A stretch of DNA of 64,000 nucleotides, taken from Luidia sarsii. Lineage: Eukaryota; Echinodermata; Asteroidea; Paxillosida; Luidiidae. Each line of letters opens with the position of its first letter. Positions within the stretch are counted from its first letter, which is position 1. Below, piece after piece: positions 9,974 to 21,500 of the stretch. Position numbers and translations under genes: made by a program. The stretch covers positions 820,137-884,136 of the forward strand of contig OX465121.1 of NCBI GenBank assembly GCA_949987565.1, given 5' to 3'. A model generated the notes under the pieces. It did not search any database, had not been told where the DNA came from, and saw only the letters and a list, made by a program, of their open reading frames with translations.

Positions 9974-10901
9974 CATTTCCTCAGCACAGATAGAACAATC
10001 ATTTTAAGAAAAATGATATATTTTTTACAATTTGATCCTATTCAGTCTCTTCTTCTTCTTTTTTTAAAGCTAATGGCGAAATAAAAGGCTTGGTGCATGG
10101 ATGAAATTTAAAAGCATGCATAGGGCTAATTTTATATCATGATTATGATAATCTAAAATTTAGTGGGCCTGACGTTTCGATCCTAGCAGGACCTATCATG
10201 GTTATGATAAGTTATAACTCTCCCATTCTTAATAGTTAATTAATAGATTATTTTGCGTCGGTAGTAAATTTGGGAGCTATAGCAATGAACGTAGACTTTG
10301 CCTCGAGGAAATTTAATTGTATCTTCCGGAACGAAGATCTAGGCCTATATTGTGCATGACGTTGTCCCGCGACAGCCGTGCACAAACCCGAGAAATCGGC
10401 AACTTTGTTGAAATCAACTGATCATGAATGTGAACGGCCGGTGATTTGTTTCGTCAGTGAAGGAAACTTTGCGGGGACACTGTAACACACTCATCTATAT
10501 ATTTTGAGGAGTGTGCCGACTCTGAAAAGAGCCTAGCTACCTCAACATTTCGGGCACTGGCAGTGTGTATCTGCCCGTCATCGACATCAGGCCTATTCAA
10601 ACATGGTTCAAGTCAACTAATAATTTTTATTATAGCCTCATAGTCTTTTGGAATTGAAGTATAGTTTTATCTAAAAGTTTAAAAGCCTATTAAGTTTGTC
10701 TTTTCCGATGGAAATGTTTACAAAATGCCCCATGAAACTGACACATTGGTGTAGGTCAGTCAGTAATTATCATTACCAAAAAGTATAAGGCCTAAAATTC
10801 AATGTGTAGGCCTACGGCGTATCTATTGAATAAACAGCCACTGATAAAAAACTAATAGGGAACAGCAAAATGGGGAAGATTGAAGGCCGCCGCACGCCGC
10901 C
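9974..10901. other. Intergenic DNA between tRNA-Phe and the first foldback
   Basis: No exon recognised. A single arm of the Penelope-type repeat (GTGGGCCTGACGTTTCGATC) lies at about 10162-10196, flanked by an imperfect TATCATGATTATGATAA/TATCATGGTTATGATAA repeat. The rest looks unique. Confidence 0.5.
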
Positions 10902-11270
10902 ATCTGCCGAGCAAAAAGTCTCTCGTGTTATCGTGGCCGTTAGCGTTAGCTCAGCACATAGCTCACCGTGTGCGCTGAACAGTTCTAGTGAGATTTCTGC
11001 CTCAAGAGGCCGTGAGACCAATAATCTGTCCTGTTTAATTTTGGTAACCACTTGAATACTAGAGCGTGTGCTTTCATTGGGCAGTTGCTATGTTTTTTGC
11101 TCAGTCGCCGCACACGATGAGTTTTCATCCACGAGAGGCGAACAAAATCAAACAGGATAAATATTGGTCTCGCGGCCTCTTGAGGCAGAAATCTCACCAA
11201 AAGTTCAGCGCACACGGTGACTTACGTGCTGACCTAACGACCTCGAGATAATTTTTTTGCTCAGCAGATA
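10902..11270. mobile_element. Foldback element, arms about 140 bp
   Basis: ATCTGCCGAGCAAAAAGT at the left faces TTTTTTTGCTCAGCAGAT at the right. Inner arms (CACCGTGTGCGCTGAAC...TTTCTGCCTCAAGAGGCCG) are matched at 11143-11239 by their diverged reverse complement. No coding capacity; probably a non-autonomous DNA transposon. Confidence 0.75.
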
Positions 11271-11475
11271 GCTCTCATATCGTGTGCAACTCGATCAGTG
11301 TTTCGAACCTTCAAAATCGGAAGATCCAGAATCGGAAGATTGTGTGGCCCTATTCCGTATTCGGCTATGGAAGTAGGGGGAATGCTTCACGAAAACAGGC
11401 AGTAATTAATCGACTTTAAATGAATTATTGTTTCGTGATCCCTGGAGATTAAAACGCTTCCGTCCCGGCCCCACC

Positions 11476-12508
11476 GTATGGAATTCCATCTCTGCCAAGT
11501 TACGCGGCGCATGTTTCGCATTTATACCCGGATCTCCCAAACATGCGCCGTCCACGGCGCATAGTCGCGTCGTGCCGTCGCGTCGTGCCGTCGCCCCTTT
11601 TTGCACTGTGTGTATAGGGCCGTTTCGGCGTCGCGTCGTGCCGTCGCATAGTCGCGTCGTGCCGTCGCATCGTCGCATCGTCGCATTTTGTTTTTTCAGG
11701 GTCTCTAGCCGTTTACGCCGTCGACGGCGCATAGTCGCGTCGTGCCGTCGCATCGTCGCATCGTCGCATAGTTGCGTCGCATCGTCGCATCGTCGCATCG
11801 TCGCATCGTCGCATCGTCGCATCGTCGCATCGTCGCATAGTCGCATCGTCGCATCGTCGCATAGTCGCATCGTCGCATCGTCGCATCGTCGCATTTTGAT
11901 TAAGGTCTGTCTTTATTTTCGCGTACGTTTTCCAATTACACCTTGCTGGATCCCTCTCTGCGCTGCCAAGAAGATAGCATCCTTTTGAATTGCACCAGCT
12001 ACTGTGCGACTGTGCGACGATGCGACGATGCGACGATGCGACGATGCGACGATGCGACTATGCGACGATGCGACGATGCGACGATGCGACGATGCGACGA
12101 TTCGACGATGCGACGATGCGACGATGCGACTATGCGACGATGCGACGCAACTATGCGACAATGCGACGATGCGACGGCACGACGCGACTATGCGACGGCA
12201 CGACGCGACTATGCGCCGTCGACGGCGTAAACGGCTAGAGACCCTGAAAAACAAAATGCGACGATGCGACGATGCGACGGCACGACGCAACTATGCGACG
12301 GCACGACGCGACTATGCGACGGCACGACGCGACGCCGAAACGGCCCTATACACACAGTGCAAAAAGGGGCGACGGCACGACGCGACGGCACGACGCGACT
12401 ATGCGACGGCACGACGCGACTATGCGCCGTGGACGGCGCATGTTTGGGAGATCCGGGTATAAATGCGAAACATGCGCCGCGTAACTTGGCAGAGATGGAA
12501 TTCCATAC
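11476..12508. repeat. 1-kb foldback made of 8-bp TGCGACGA repeats
   Basis: The left arm (about 11476-11893) and right arm (about 12004-12508) are inverted copies. Each carries unique blocks (TGGAATTCCATCTCTGCCAA, CATGCGCCGTCCACGGCGCA, TTGCACTGTGTGTATAGGGC, AGGGTCTCTAGCCGTTTACG) between runs of TGCGACGA with variants TGCGACTA and GGCACGACGCGAC. The spacer of about 110 bases (11894-12003) is unrelated. Long open frames here (Met-Arg-Arg-Cys-Asp or Ile-Val-Ala-Ser-Ser runs) come from the repeat. Confidence 0.88.
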
Positions 12509-12559
12509 CACCGCACCCAACGCCGGCAAAGATGGTTCGGTCTATTGGCGGGTCGTACG

Positions 12560-12630
12560 TGGCAAACTGGATAATTATGCTGCGTATGCGAGGTATCGGG
12601 TTCAAGTCCCAGTGAAGTCAAACTTTCTTT
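12560..12630 (+). repeat. tRNA-derived SINE fragment
   Basis: The 3' part is clear (ATCGGGTTCAAGTCCCAGTG, then AAGTCAAACTTTCTTTGCC), matching the copy at 39639. The 5' part is diverged. Confidence 0.5.
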
Positions 12631-12739
12631 GCCTACCCCCTCCAATTCCATAGTGCATTGTAAAATATTGGCCATGCTTACACTTAGGGATATAGTTGGG
12701 GAGGGTAAGACGTAGATGTATACATCTAGGGGCCGACCG

Positions 12740-13100
12740 GTGTCATGCCAAATAGTGTCCCCTGCCAAATAGTGTCCACTCATTAGCATACTGATCGCTG
12801 ATTGGTCCAATACGTATGACATTCAACCACCGTGGTTGGGGTATGGTTGCGCACTACACACGCATTGTGTATGGTTGCTGGCCTAACACACGCAATGGGT
12901 ACCGTTGGACCCTAACTGTAACCGTAACGCTAACCCTAACCAAAACAACCCTAATCCTAACCCTAATCCTAATCCCAATCCTAATTCTAATCCAAACCCT
13001 AACCCTAACGACCATAATCCTAGTCCTAACGCTAACCAATCAGCGATCAGTATGCTAATGAGCGGACAGTATTTGGCAGGGACACTTTTTGGCAGGACAC
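12740..13100. mobile_element. TIR element with a telomere-like core
   Basis: Left end GTGTCATGCCAAATAGTGTC and right end GACACTTTTTGGCAGGACAC are inverted, as are inner CATTAGCATACTGATCGCTG and CAGCGATCAGTATGCTAATG. The core at about 12908-13036 is degenerate CCCTAA/CCTAAT repeat, the animal telomere word, with point variants. Non-coding. Confidence 0.82.
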
Positions 13101-14157
13101 CTGCAAACTAAATATAACGCATAATGATCCAGCCGAGACTTGTTTTTATTTTGATCCATTCTTTTTTAATAAGCATTTCCTTGGCCAATCATAGTACAAT
13201 GAAATTAGTGATACAAAAGAAGACAAGCCGGGGTTCACTTTCTTTTTAAATTATTAACGGAAATCGAAAAAAATGTAATACTTATAGACCTAATGCTAAA
13301 TCTTGTTGCGAACCTAGATCTGCAGGGATGCGTCCGAAACTGTAGGCAATATGGCAAATCCATGGGGAGTGGATCTTTTCAGGGGGAAGTTTTGCAAAAT
13401 TCTAAACAATCATTATTTATATTATTATTATTCTTAATAATAATATATTATTATCATTTACAAAAATAAAATTATAAACAAAACCGAGACAGATTACGAA
13501 TGAAGCTACAACTTCCATAATCGCTACGAAGGAACTTTTGCAAACCAAGGGTTATTTTTTTCTTTTGAGAGCGACTTGTGTGGTTTTTGTTTGATGCATA
13601 GAGCTCTCGATATATCGCCCTCTGTTGTCAATTGGCAAGTTTATTCATTACCGAGTATGGTATCTTTCCAAAGTGGTCCTATTATGCTGGTTGAAGCGTC
13701 ACCAAATAGTCGGCACCAGACTCTACAGAAAAATTAAAAGAAGGTGAGGGGTGGAACACCTATACAATTATGGAAAATAAAAAACATTTATTTTCTTTAT
13801 TACAATCTCATCGAGCATCAAAATTTAAATTATCAAAAAGGAAATATTCTGTTTCATTGTGTGCATTTTTTATAGACATCTGTAATGATTTTCTGTTCAG
13901 ATTTTCATTTGAAGGGTGCCCCTGGTGAATTTATTAAAATCTCGTCTGCTACTGCTAGTTTTAGAGCTATCGTTCGTTGCGTTGGTTCGCTACGTACGCG
14001 TACTGTACGAGCTGCGGCCAGGGAACGTATGACTTAAACCAGGGAGTCACTTGACAGCGATTTCTGATATATTGCCGGGTTCCGAGAAAATAGCTCAAAC
14101 GATGTTCCAAGTAGGGTCCGTCACTGCCAAATGTGGGAAAACGTATCTCGTAGATAG
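13101..14157. promoter_or_regulatory. Intergenic DNA upstream of DGKQ, with a possible 5' noncoding exon end at 14157
   Basis: 13380-13470 and 13780-13870 are AT-rich. About 13960-14060 is richer in CG-containing words (CGTACGCGTACTG). GATAG followed by GTAAGC at 14158 is a strong donor. Joined to the acceptor at 15155 it would place TAG in frame just before the DGKQ exon, consistent with a 5' UTR exon. This is a candidate only. Confidence 0.3.
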
Positions 14158-15154
14158 GTAAGCGGCGAATGATTCTTTATTGTCTTCTTTCTGGGAATCG
14201 GTAGCGGTGTTTTTGAGATGTGTTTGGGGGTGTTGTTGGTGGGTGTTGTGATTGCCCGGTGACAAGTTGACAAGACAGGTGGATGTTCAGTGCTATCGCG
14301 TTGCCGGTGATACAGTGGCGACCTGATTGCCGGCAATCGCGCACACTGCTCATTTGTTTAGATTTCAGTCCTCGATGTCTCCGTTTTTTGGTCTGTTTAC
14401 TGCCTCTTGCGACATCGGTTGGTGTTCATGTATTTCTTTAATTCCTTCCTCCGAACTGAAGAAATCAGAAATATTTCACCTGTCATACATAGTCGAGTCA
14501 GTGACAGTGCGTGCTGAAGTCTCCATAGTCAGTCACTGTCTGTGATCGCACCGGAACACATCTAACCATTTTTTTTCTCTCGATCCTTTGTGAAAAAATA
14601 TCGGTAACGAGCCAGACTGACGAGGTAAAATTGCCGATTTTCGAAATGATGAATGAAAAATGCCTCCAACTTTTTTTCTTCATAATAATTAAAATTTGAA
14701 TCCCACTTTATCTTCATTTTCTCTGTACATATGATACATGTAGGCCTACAGCTTAGCTTAGATATTTTAAGCTATTTTCTATTCTACAGCCCTTCTCAGC
14801 ACAGTAGAAGTGAAACCTTGGCACTCACAAAAAATTCACACTTTTCCAACAATTCTAAATCTAATCTTAATTTTCTGCAATTGTTCACCTTGGATTTGAT
14901 TTACATATGTGGCATGGGACTACCGATGAGGACCACAAAGCTGTACAGAAATCCTTTGGCTTTAGAAATAACGACCCCTCAATAGCCCAGAACGGCCCAG
15001 TCAAAAAAAACATACAAAACCTGTAAAGAAAGTCGCTTGTCACCACATTCAAGTTACATGTACTCGGTGCATAAACTATTCAAGAAAGCAACTAACAGTG
15101 GTTTTTGTTCTTTTCCTGTTCTCTTCTCTCTTTTTTCGTCCGAATGCATTTCAG

Positions 15155-15533
15155 ATCTCCATGAATGATCACTTGTGTGCAGTCTTTTCTTCCTGCAAGT
15201 CGCACCAGGGCAGCAAGAGCTTGGACCAGGACTGTGACGCAGACAGTCCCGTGGACAGGTGTCCAGTTTGCGCAGACATCCCCTCAGTCACCATTGCGGG
15301 CAAACACCAACAACGACCGCAGTCTGCGGCTACTGAGATGGCCACCACAGCGGCTACCACGGCGGCCGGCCTGTTCGGACACCAGGTGGACCTGAACCCC
15401 GGCAAGAACTCGCGCTCCAAGTCCAAGCACTGCGGCCACACACTGTACAAGAAGAATTTCCATCGGCCCACGTTTTGCCATCACTGTACGGACATGCTGT
15501 GGGGCCTGTTTGGACAGGGCTACATTTGTGAAG
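15155..15533 (+). CDS. DGKQ: DGKQ exon with N-terminal region and first half of C1-1
   Basis: A long pyrimidine tract and TTTCAG precede ATC TCC ATG; the donor is GTGAGC, phase 1. Residues 1-92 from the ATG are low-complexity, rich in Ser, Ala and Thr (ATTAATTAAG). Then HTLYKKNFHRPTFCHHCTDM starts finger 1. Confidence 0.88.
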
Positions 15534-18500
15534 GTGAGCATTGCCAGGCAAAATCACGGCAAGATTTTAGTTTGATACCCTCACTACAGTCTGGGGAAAA
15601 ACCTCAACCCAGATAAGACCACCAATTGTTAATGTAGACAGCATCCATGGTCTTGCACAACCACTTGCTGAAAAAGAATTGGATTATCTCTTAAGCCTAC
15701 AGTTTTCCCAAAATTCATTATTTCATGCCATGTATGTATGGCGCGTATGTATGAATAGTGAAGTGCATGTTCTGTACACAGTGCTTGCTGTCACTGTTGA
15801 CCGTCGTCTTGTTGACAAATATGTGACACAAAATCACGATTTGGGGGCATACTGGAAAGTCCATTTTGGGGGGCAAGTGATTGTGCCAGACAGTGTCGTT
15901 TCTCCAGTACTAGTTAGTCCATATTGTGGATTTAGGGGTTTTTCCACCCTTTTACGATGAGGGTATTAAACCAAATTCTTTCCAGATGCACTCCAGGGTC
16001 CAGGCTGGATCTTAAATATTGGGGTTAGGAAAGAGTCGACTACACCCCTTCTGTAATTACATGTAGATCTTTTCAAGGCTCTTTCTCAACATACATGTAG
16101 TAGGGATCAATATCATTGATTTTAAAAAGATGAACAGCTTTGCTTTGTACACTGTACATTGACAGCCACAATCTTATTTGTGAGAGAAAAATTAATTTGC
16201 ACAGCATTACAGACAGTCTACATGTGTCCTTTCCCTTTTTTCCCAAAGGTTTCTAGAATTTCACAGGTTGTGATTACATGAAGCTTATGCTGGAGCACAT
16301 ACATGTTCATTTGCATAAATTTGTATTACACTTGATGAACTATCACTTACAGTAGCTATCATGAAATTCTACTCAGTTCTTGAAAACCGAAAATATGATG
16401 ATTGTTTTACGGCAATGTACTTTTCACCACACAATTCACAAATGTACCTTTCAATCAAATTTTTTTTTTTTTTACCAAACCAAGTTGCCTGTGTTAATAA
16501 CCAAACCAACCTGCCTGTATTTTTTCAGTAGACAATTAGGTAAGCACCGCGCATGCAGTGGTAAAAATACATCATGTACGGCAAAATCACAAACCATAAT
16601 ATCTGTCATGCGGTAACTGCCACTGTACAGATTTAAATCTACTATATATGACCTCAACCAGCTTTGTGGTGAAGTGGTGATGATGTCTTTATTGAATTGC
16701 AAGTGAGGTTGTGAATCATTTATCCAGTCACTTCATATCAGTGCAAAGTGGAAGTTTGTTATCTCACGCTGATTACAATGCTGGTACAGTTGGTACGTGG
16801 CATTTTAATGGAGACATCTTCATCTGCATGCGTACTATGTACAGAATGGTGGCAGCACTAGTGCAAAGTGGCAGGCTTGTTTGCACTGTAAGCTCATTTA
16901 CACTAATCCTTGCTTAACTACAGACCCTTCCCAGTTACTTATTGATGTCATTGATACTGCCTAGCCTCCCTTGGAAGGAAAAAACAATGGGATTAGTGTT
17001 TGCTGGTGTCAGTGCACCCAAGCATATACATGTAGTAATCTTGTTTGCTCAAGTTTATGCTTTTTATTGTGGTTGCTAAGTAGTGAAGCTATTGATAGTT
17101 TGCTGATCATTAGCATACAGGGCATTATGTACCTTGTGGTTTGTGCCTTGTCATGGTGTCCCTAGTCTGTGGGTGATCATGACAGTAGCCTAAACATGTG
17201 ATCAGCAAGCAGTTCCCTGAAGACCTCAGAAAACAAACAGTGTCTTACTGTCTTTGTATTTTTAAGCCTTAGCAGATACTTAAAATTTAGTGGGCCTGAC
17301 GTTTCGATCCTAGCAGGACCTTTCTCAAAGGCAGAGAAAGGTGCCTTTGAGAAAGGTCCTGCTAGGATCGAAACGTCAGGCCCACTAAATTTTAAGATTT
17401 ACATTTTGGTAATTTTAGTCAGTAAGCAGTTTGCAACATTTTTGTATATAAATATCACCTTAGCAGATACGTTTTGGGTTTACAAACCTGTATGTCATGA
17501 AGCCCCCCACAAACCATAGATCTATGCACAAACACTCTTAAGCCGTGTTCGCATTAGACTTTTTCTTCCGCGGTCAAGCGGTACACATGTAACTTACCGC
17601 GACATTCCTTTTAAAAGGTGATTCTACCGTGCGTCCGCACTTGGATTTATCTTCCGCGGCGGAATGAGAAATTCACTGTGTGAGGCTGGCAGAATGTCGC
17701 CTATTATGGCCCTGTCAAGTTACCGTGGCTGAGCGGAAAGTTTCCGCGACGTCTCTCGCCCTGTTAGTTTTACATCACGCTCACGGTAACTTGACAGGGA
17801 GGGTACATGTAGTTTTCCGCATGTCCGCATTGGATTTATTTTTGTCATTCTTCCGCTCTGCCGCGGTAGTTTGACAATTTTAAGTCCAATGGGTGGATAG
17901 ATTGGCTGGCTTAGTGGTGGTTTATTTAAACAATTTTGTCAAATTTGCTTTGCCATTGAAAACGAATAAAAATTTAATGTTCATTTTTTTTGCGAAAAGT
18001 AAACATCTACAGGTACAGTACAGTAGTGTACATGTACGTGTAGCATTATTATGCATAGGCTACAGTATAAAAGTTATGTAAAACCGTACATGTACATACA
18101 TACTGTACATAGTGTACATTTCATAGTGTATGCAGACATTCATGATGTAGAAATGTGTCAAATGGTACTCAGCTAATGTCAGCAATCAGGATAGACTGAC
18201 AATGTAAAATTAAAACCCAATGTACAGTATAGTACAGTATAGTATCATGTACAGTGTACATGTACAATGTACATGCACAGGGCTACAGGTATACATGTAC
18301 ATCATACATGTACATGTATACTGCATTTATACCGGTAAACATTTTTCTTTCATTGGCAAGTGAAAGTTATTCCTGTGAACAGTATACACCTACATGTATG
18401 TACAGTGTATGTTCTTTTCAATGTCAAGTAAACCCGCCTGAACATATGTTGCAAATTTCGGGGAAAAAACACTTTGAAGGTCATATACAAAGGTGTAGGC

Positions 18501-21500
18501 CTACAGTACATACTGTAATGTACAAACTACTATAGAGTACAACAACTACGTGTCAGCCAGGAAATGATAGATAACATCAACAATGTCAGTGATTACTGAC
18601 ATTATGTGAAGCTTAAACAGTAGTCAGCCTACTATTTGATTTTGCAATTTCCTTATGTGAAATTGTACATTCACAATCACATGTTTATATCGATTATCTT
18701 GTTATTCAGTTTACTCCCATGTACAATGTTGTTTGATTGCATACCGGTACAAACATGTATCATACATACATGTACATGTATACATGTACATGTACATGTG
18801 TACATACATAGTGTGCAGTGGAACGTCGCTATAACGAATGCCAATAATATACCAAACATTCGGCTACATCGAACATACCCTTTGAACATATACCTTTTTT
18901 TGTACACAATACATGTATGTAGCTACAATTGCTATATAACGAACGATTGCTATACCAAACTACAGTACATATTTTTATGGATCCCAGGATGTTCGTTATA
19001 GCGACGTCCCACTTTTCAGGTACTGTACAATTTTCAAAGTTCTGTAAACTTATTTTATTTATTTAGGCCTACATATTATATGTTGTGGACAGTAGATTTA
19101 TAACTAGATATATGGGTATAAAGAAAGTGTGCTGAAAATGGTATACAAAGTGACTATACATGTAGGTCCGCTATTTAAAGCAACTAAGCCTATTCCATCC
19201 ACTCTTTCGATCTCGAATAATCTCCACCTTATTTCTTGGCAAAGTCATTCCCCTCACTAATCCCTTGACACACCCACCCCCTCCCAAAGAAAAAAGTTTC
19301 CTCAAAAACATTTCCAGGAAGCGGAAATCAAATTGACCATCGCACTTATCACAAGAATAGGAAAGGTGAGGAGGTCTTGTCCTATCATCTTAAGACTCTC
19401 ACTCTATATCCAGGTTGAGAGTGAGTTCACGATCAATAAATGTCATCCAAACAGTGATGGGGAGACTTGCGTGGATGGAACTTGCAATTGCTCTATAGAG
19501 AGAGACAAGAGGAAAGGGCTCAGTGTGAAGGTCTATATACATTGTACAAGTACTGTCACACATTGGCCTGCAGGTAATACTGTAAACCTGTTACTCAGTG
19601 TTCAGTCTAATCCAGTGGAATAAATGTTGAGGGAAAAAGTGAGGAAATGGATCTTTGATGACATGACGCATACACATGTACATGTACATGTACACATTAA
19701 GCTTAACATACATGTACATGTACAATGTACATGTATGTACATGTACATGTACATGTACATGTACATGTACGTACATACATGTATACATTACATGTACATA
19801 CATGTACGTGTACATTGATGTACATGTACACGTACATGTACAGTGTATGTGTACACTGTTGTTATGTACATGTGCGTCAAGGTGAATGTAACTACCTGGT
19901 ACCTGTAAAGTAGGCCTATTGTACAGTGTACATACTTGTACATGTACATATACACATGTGTATACACACGTAATGTACATAATACTACATGTATGTGTAC
20001 ATGTGTACATGGCCATGTACACATGTGAACATGGCCATGTAATGTGTAAACATGTACAGTTTCAGCGAGAAACTACATACATGTACATGTGCAGGTCTGC
20101 AAAATACTCTTCTCAAAGATTCACAACTTATTTCAAAGCTCTTCAAAAAACTTTACTGTAGTCCTACATGTACATACATGTGTACAGGTATGTATGTACA
20201 TGTATGTACTTAGATTTTGGTTTTTCTGTTCGTAATTTCGGGATTTTTGTTCGTCATGACCAGACTGCCTTTTTTTTTCACATGATTACCGACCTACATG
20301 TACATACAAACGTGAATAACCTTTGGAGACTGCTGCCATTGCTCCAGCGCGATCACCGTGGGATCAGGATCCAGTGTACAACATGTAAATGCAGCATACA
20401 GTAGATCAGTTATTTCATGACCGCAGGATCTGATAGCAGTCACGGGACCAGGTGTAAACAGAAATGTAGATCTGAATAAATCTTAATAATTATGTTTTTC
20501 AGCACTGTGCAACTGAAAGTTAACAGTGTGATATTGTATAGAAAAATGTGTGATATACTGTACAAAAATGTTGCACTTGCAAACTGCTTACTGACTATTA
20601 AAATTACCAAAACAGCAAATCTCAAAATTTAGTGGGCCTGACATTTCTATCCTAGCAGGACCTTTTCTCATTATGTGCATTGTATTATAAATACATGTAT
20701 ACTAAATACATACATGTACATACATATATGCTGGTACGTACATGTACGGTTCATTTATCGGTATGTACAGGTTCATTTACTTTATGTGCAGGTACTGTAC
20801 ATGTGCATGTACTGTACATTATGTGCAGGTACACATGTACTGTACATAGTGCAGACCCTGTACATGTACATGTATGTATATGTGCAGGTACATTGTACAT
20901 GTACATGTACGCCCAATTATGCAGGAACAGCACATGTACTTTACATTTACACGTATGCAATTTTTCACAGCATGTATTTTCTTACTAACGGTATACTATA
21001 CATGCAGCTTAGAATGCATGCACATTCGAGTATAATAATTCATGAAATTATGAATATGCAATGAGGAGTTTTAGGCTGCCAATTTCATGCTCCAAATCTC
21101 TGTCAGCATGGATGACCATAATAATTCCCAGTGAGTGCTTAATGGCTTGCCATGCAGCAAGACTTGTTGCTTTGCAATTCCCATCAGTAGTCAGTGGTCC
21201 AACTGCAAATGTTTCTTGTGACAGGAGGAAGTATGGCCTGCTCATTCCCATGAAGTGGTTGTACACTCGCAAAAAGGGCCGTTCCCTCTGTTCCCTAAAA
21301 CACAGAATTATTTGGATATCGATTTGAATCTAGTCTGGGTACATAACCCAAACTAAATGAGTACATTTACTGTGGTAGAACTAATAATTCCATGAAAATA
21401 TTCAAAATTTTATTAAAATGTGAAATCAAAGAGCATTATTTTCTTTTATTTTACATAGTATTTCAAATTGGGTTATTTGAGTGTACTGGTTTTTACTTGC

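Noticed and set aside
11428..12462. Several 95-190-codon frames rich in Arg, Cys, Asp or Ile-Val-Ala-Ser
   Set aside because: Read-outs of TGCGACGA octamers on both strands of the foldback.
12900..13040. Array end or chromosome end suggested by CCCTAA repeats
   Set aside because: The repeats are degenerate, short and enclosed by inverted ends; unique DNA continues on both sides.
16655..16730. Possible further tRNA-derived SINE (ACCAGCTTTGTGGTGAAGTG)
   Set aside because: Only the 5' half resembles the family; the B-box region is too diverged to support.
19333..19623. Frame with a cysteine cluster (CHPNSDGETCVDGTCNCS) inside DGKQ intron 1
   Set aside because: Looks EGF-like at first sight, but spacing fits no family I know, it does not fit DGKQ, and the frame ends in repeat sequence.
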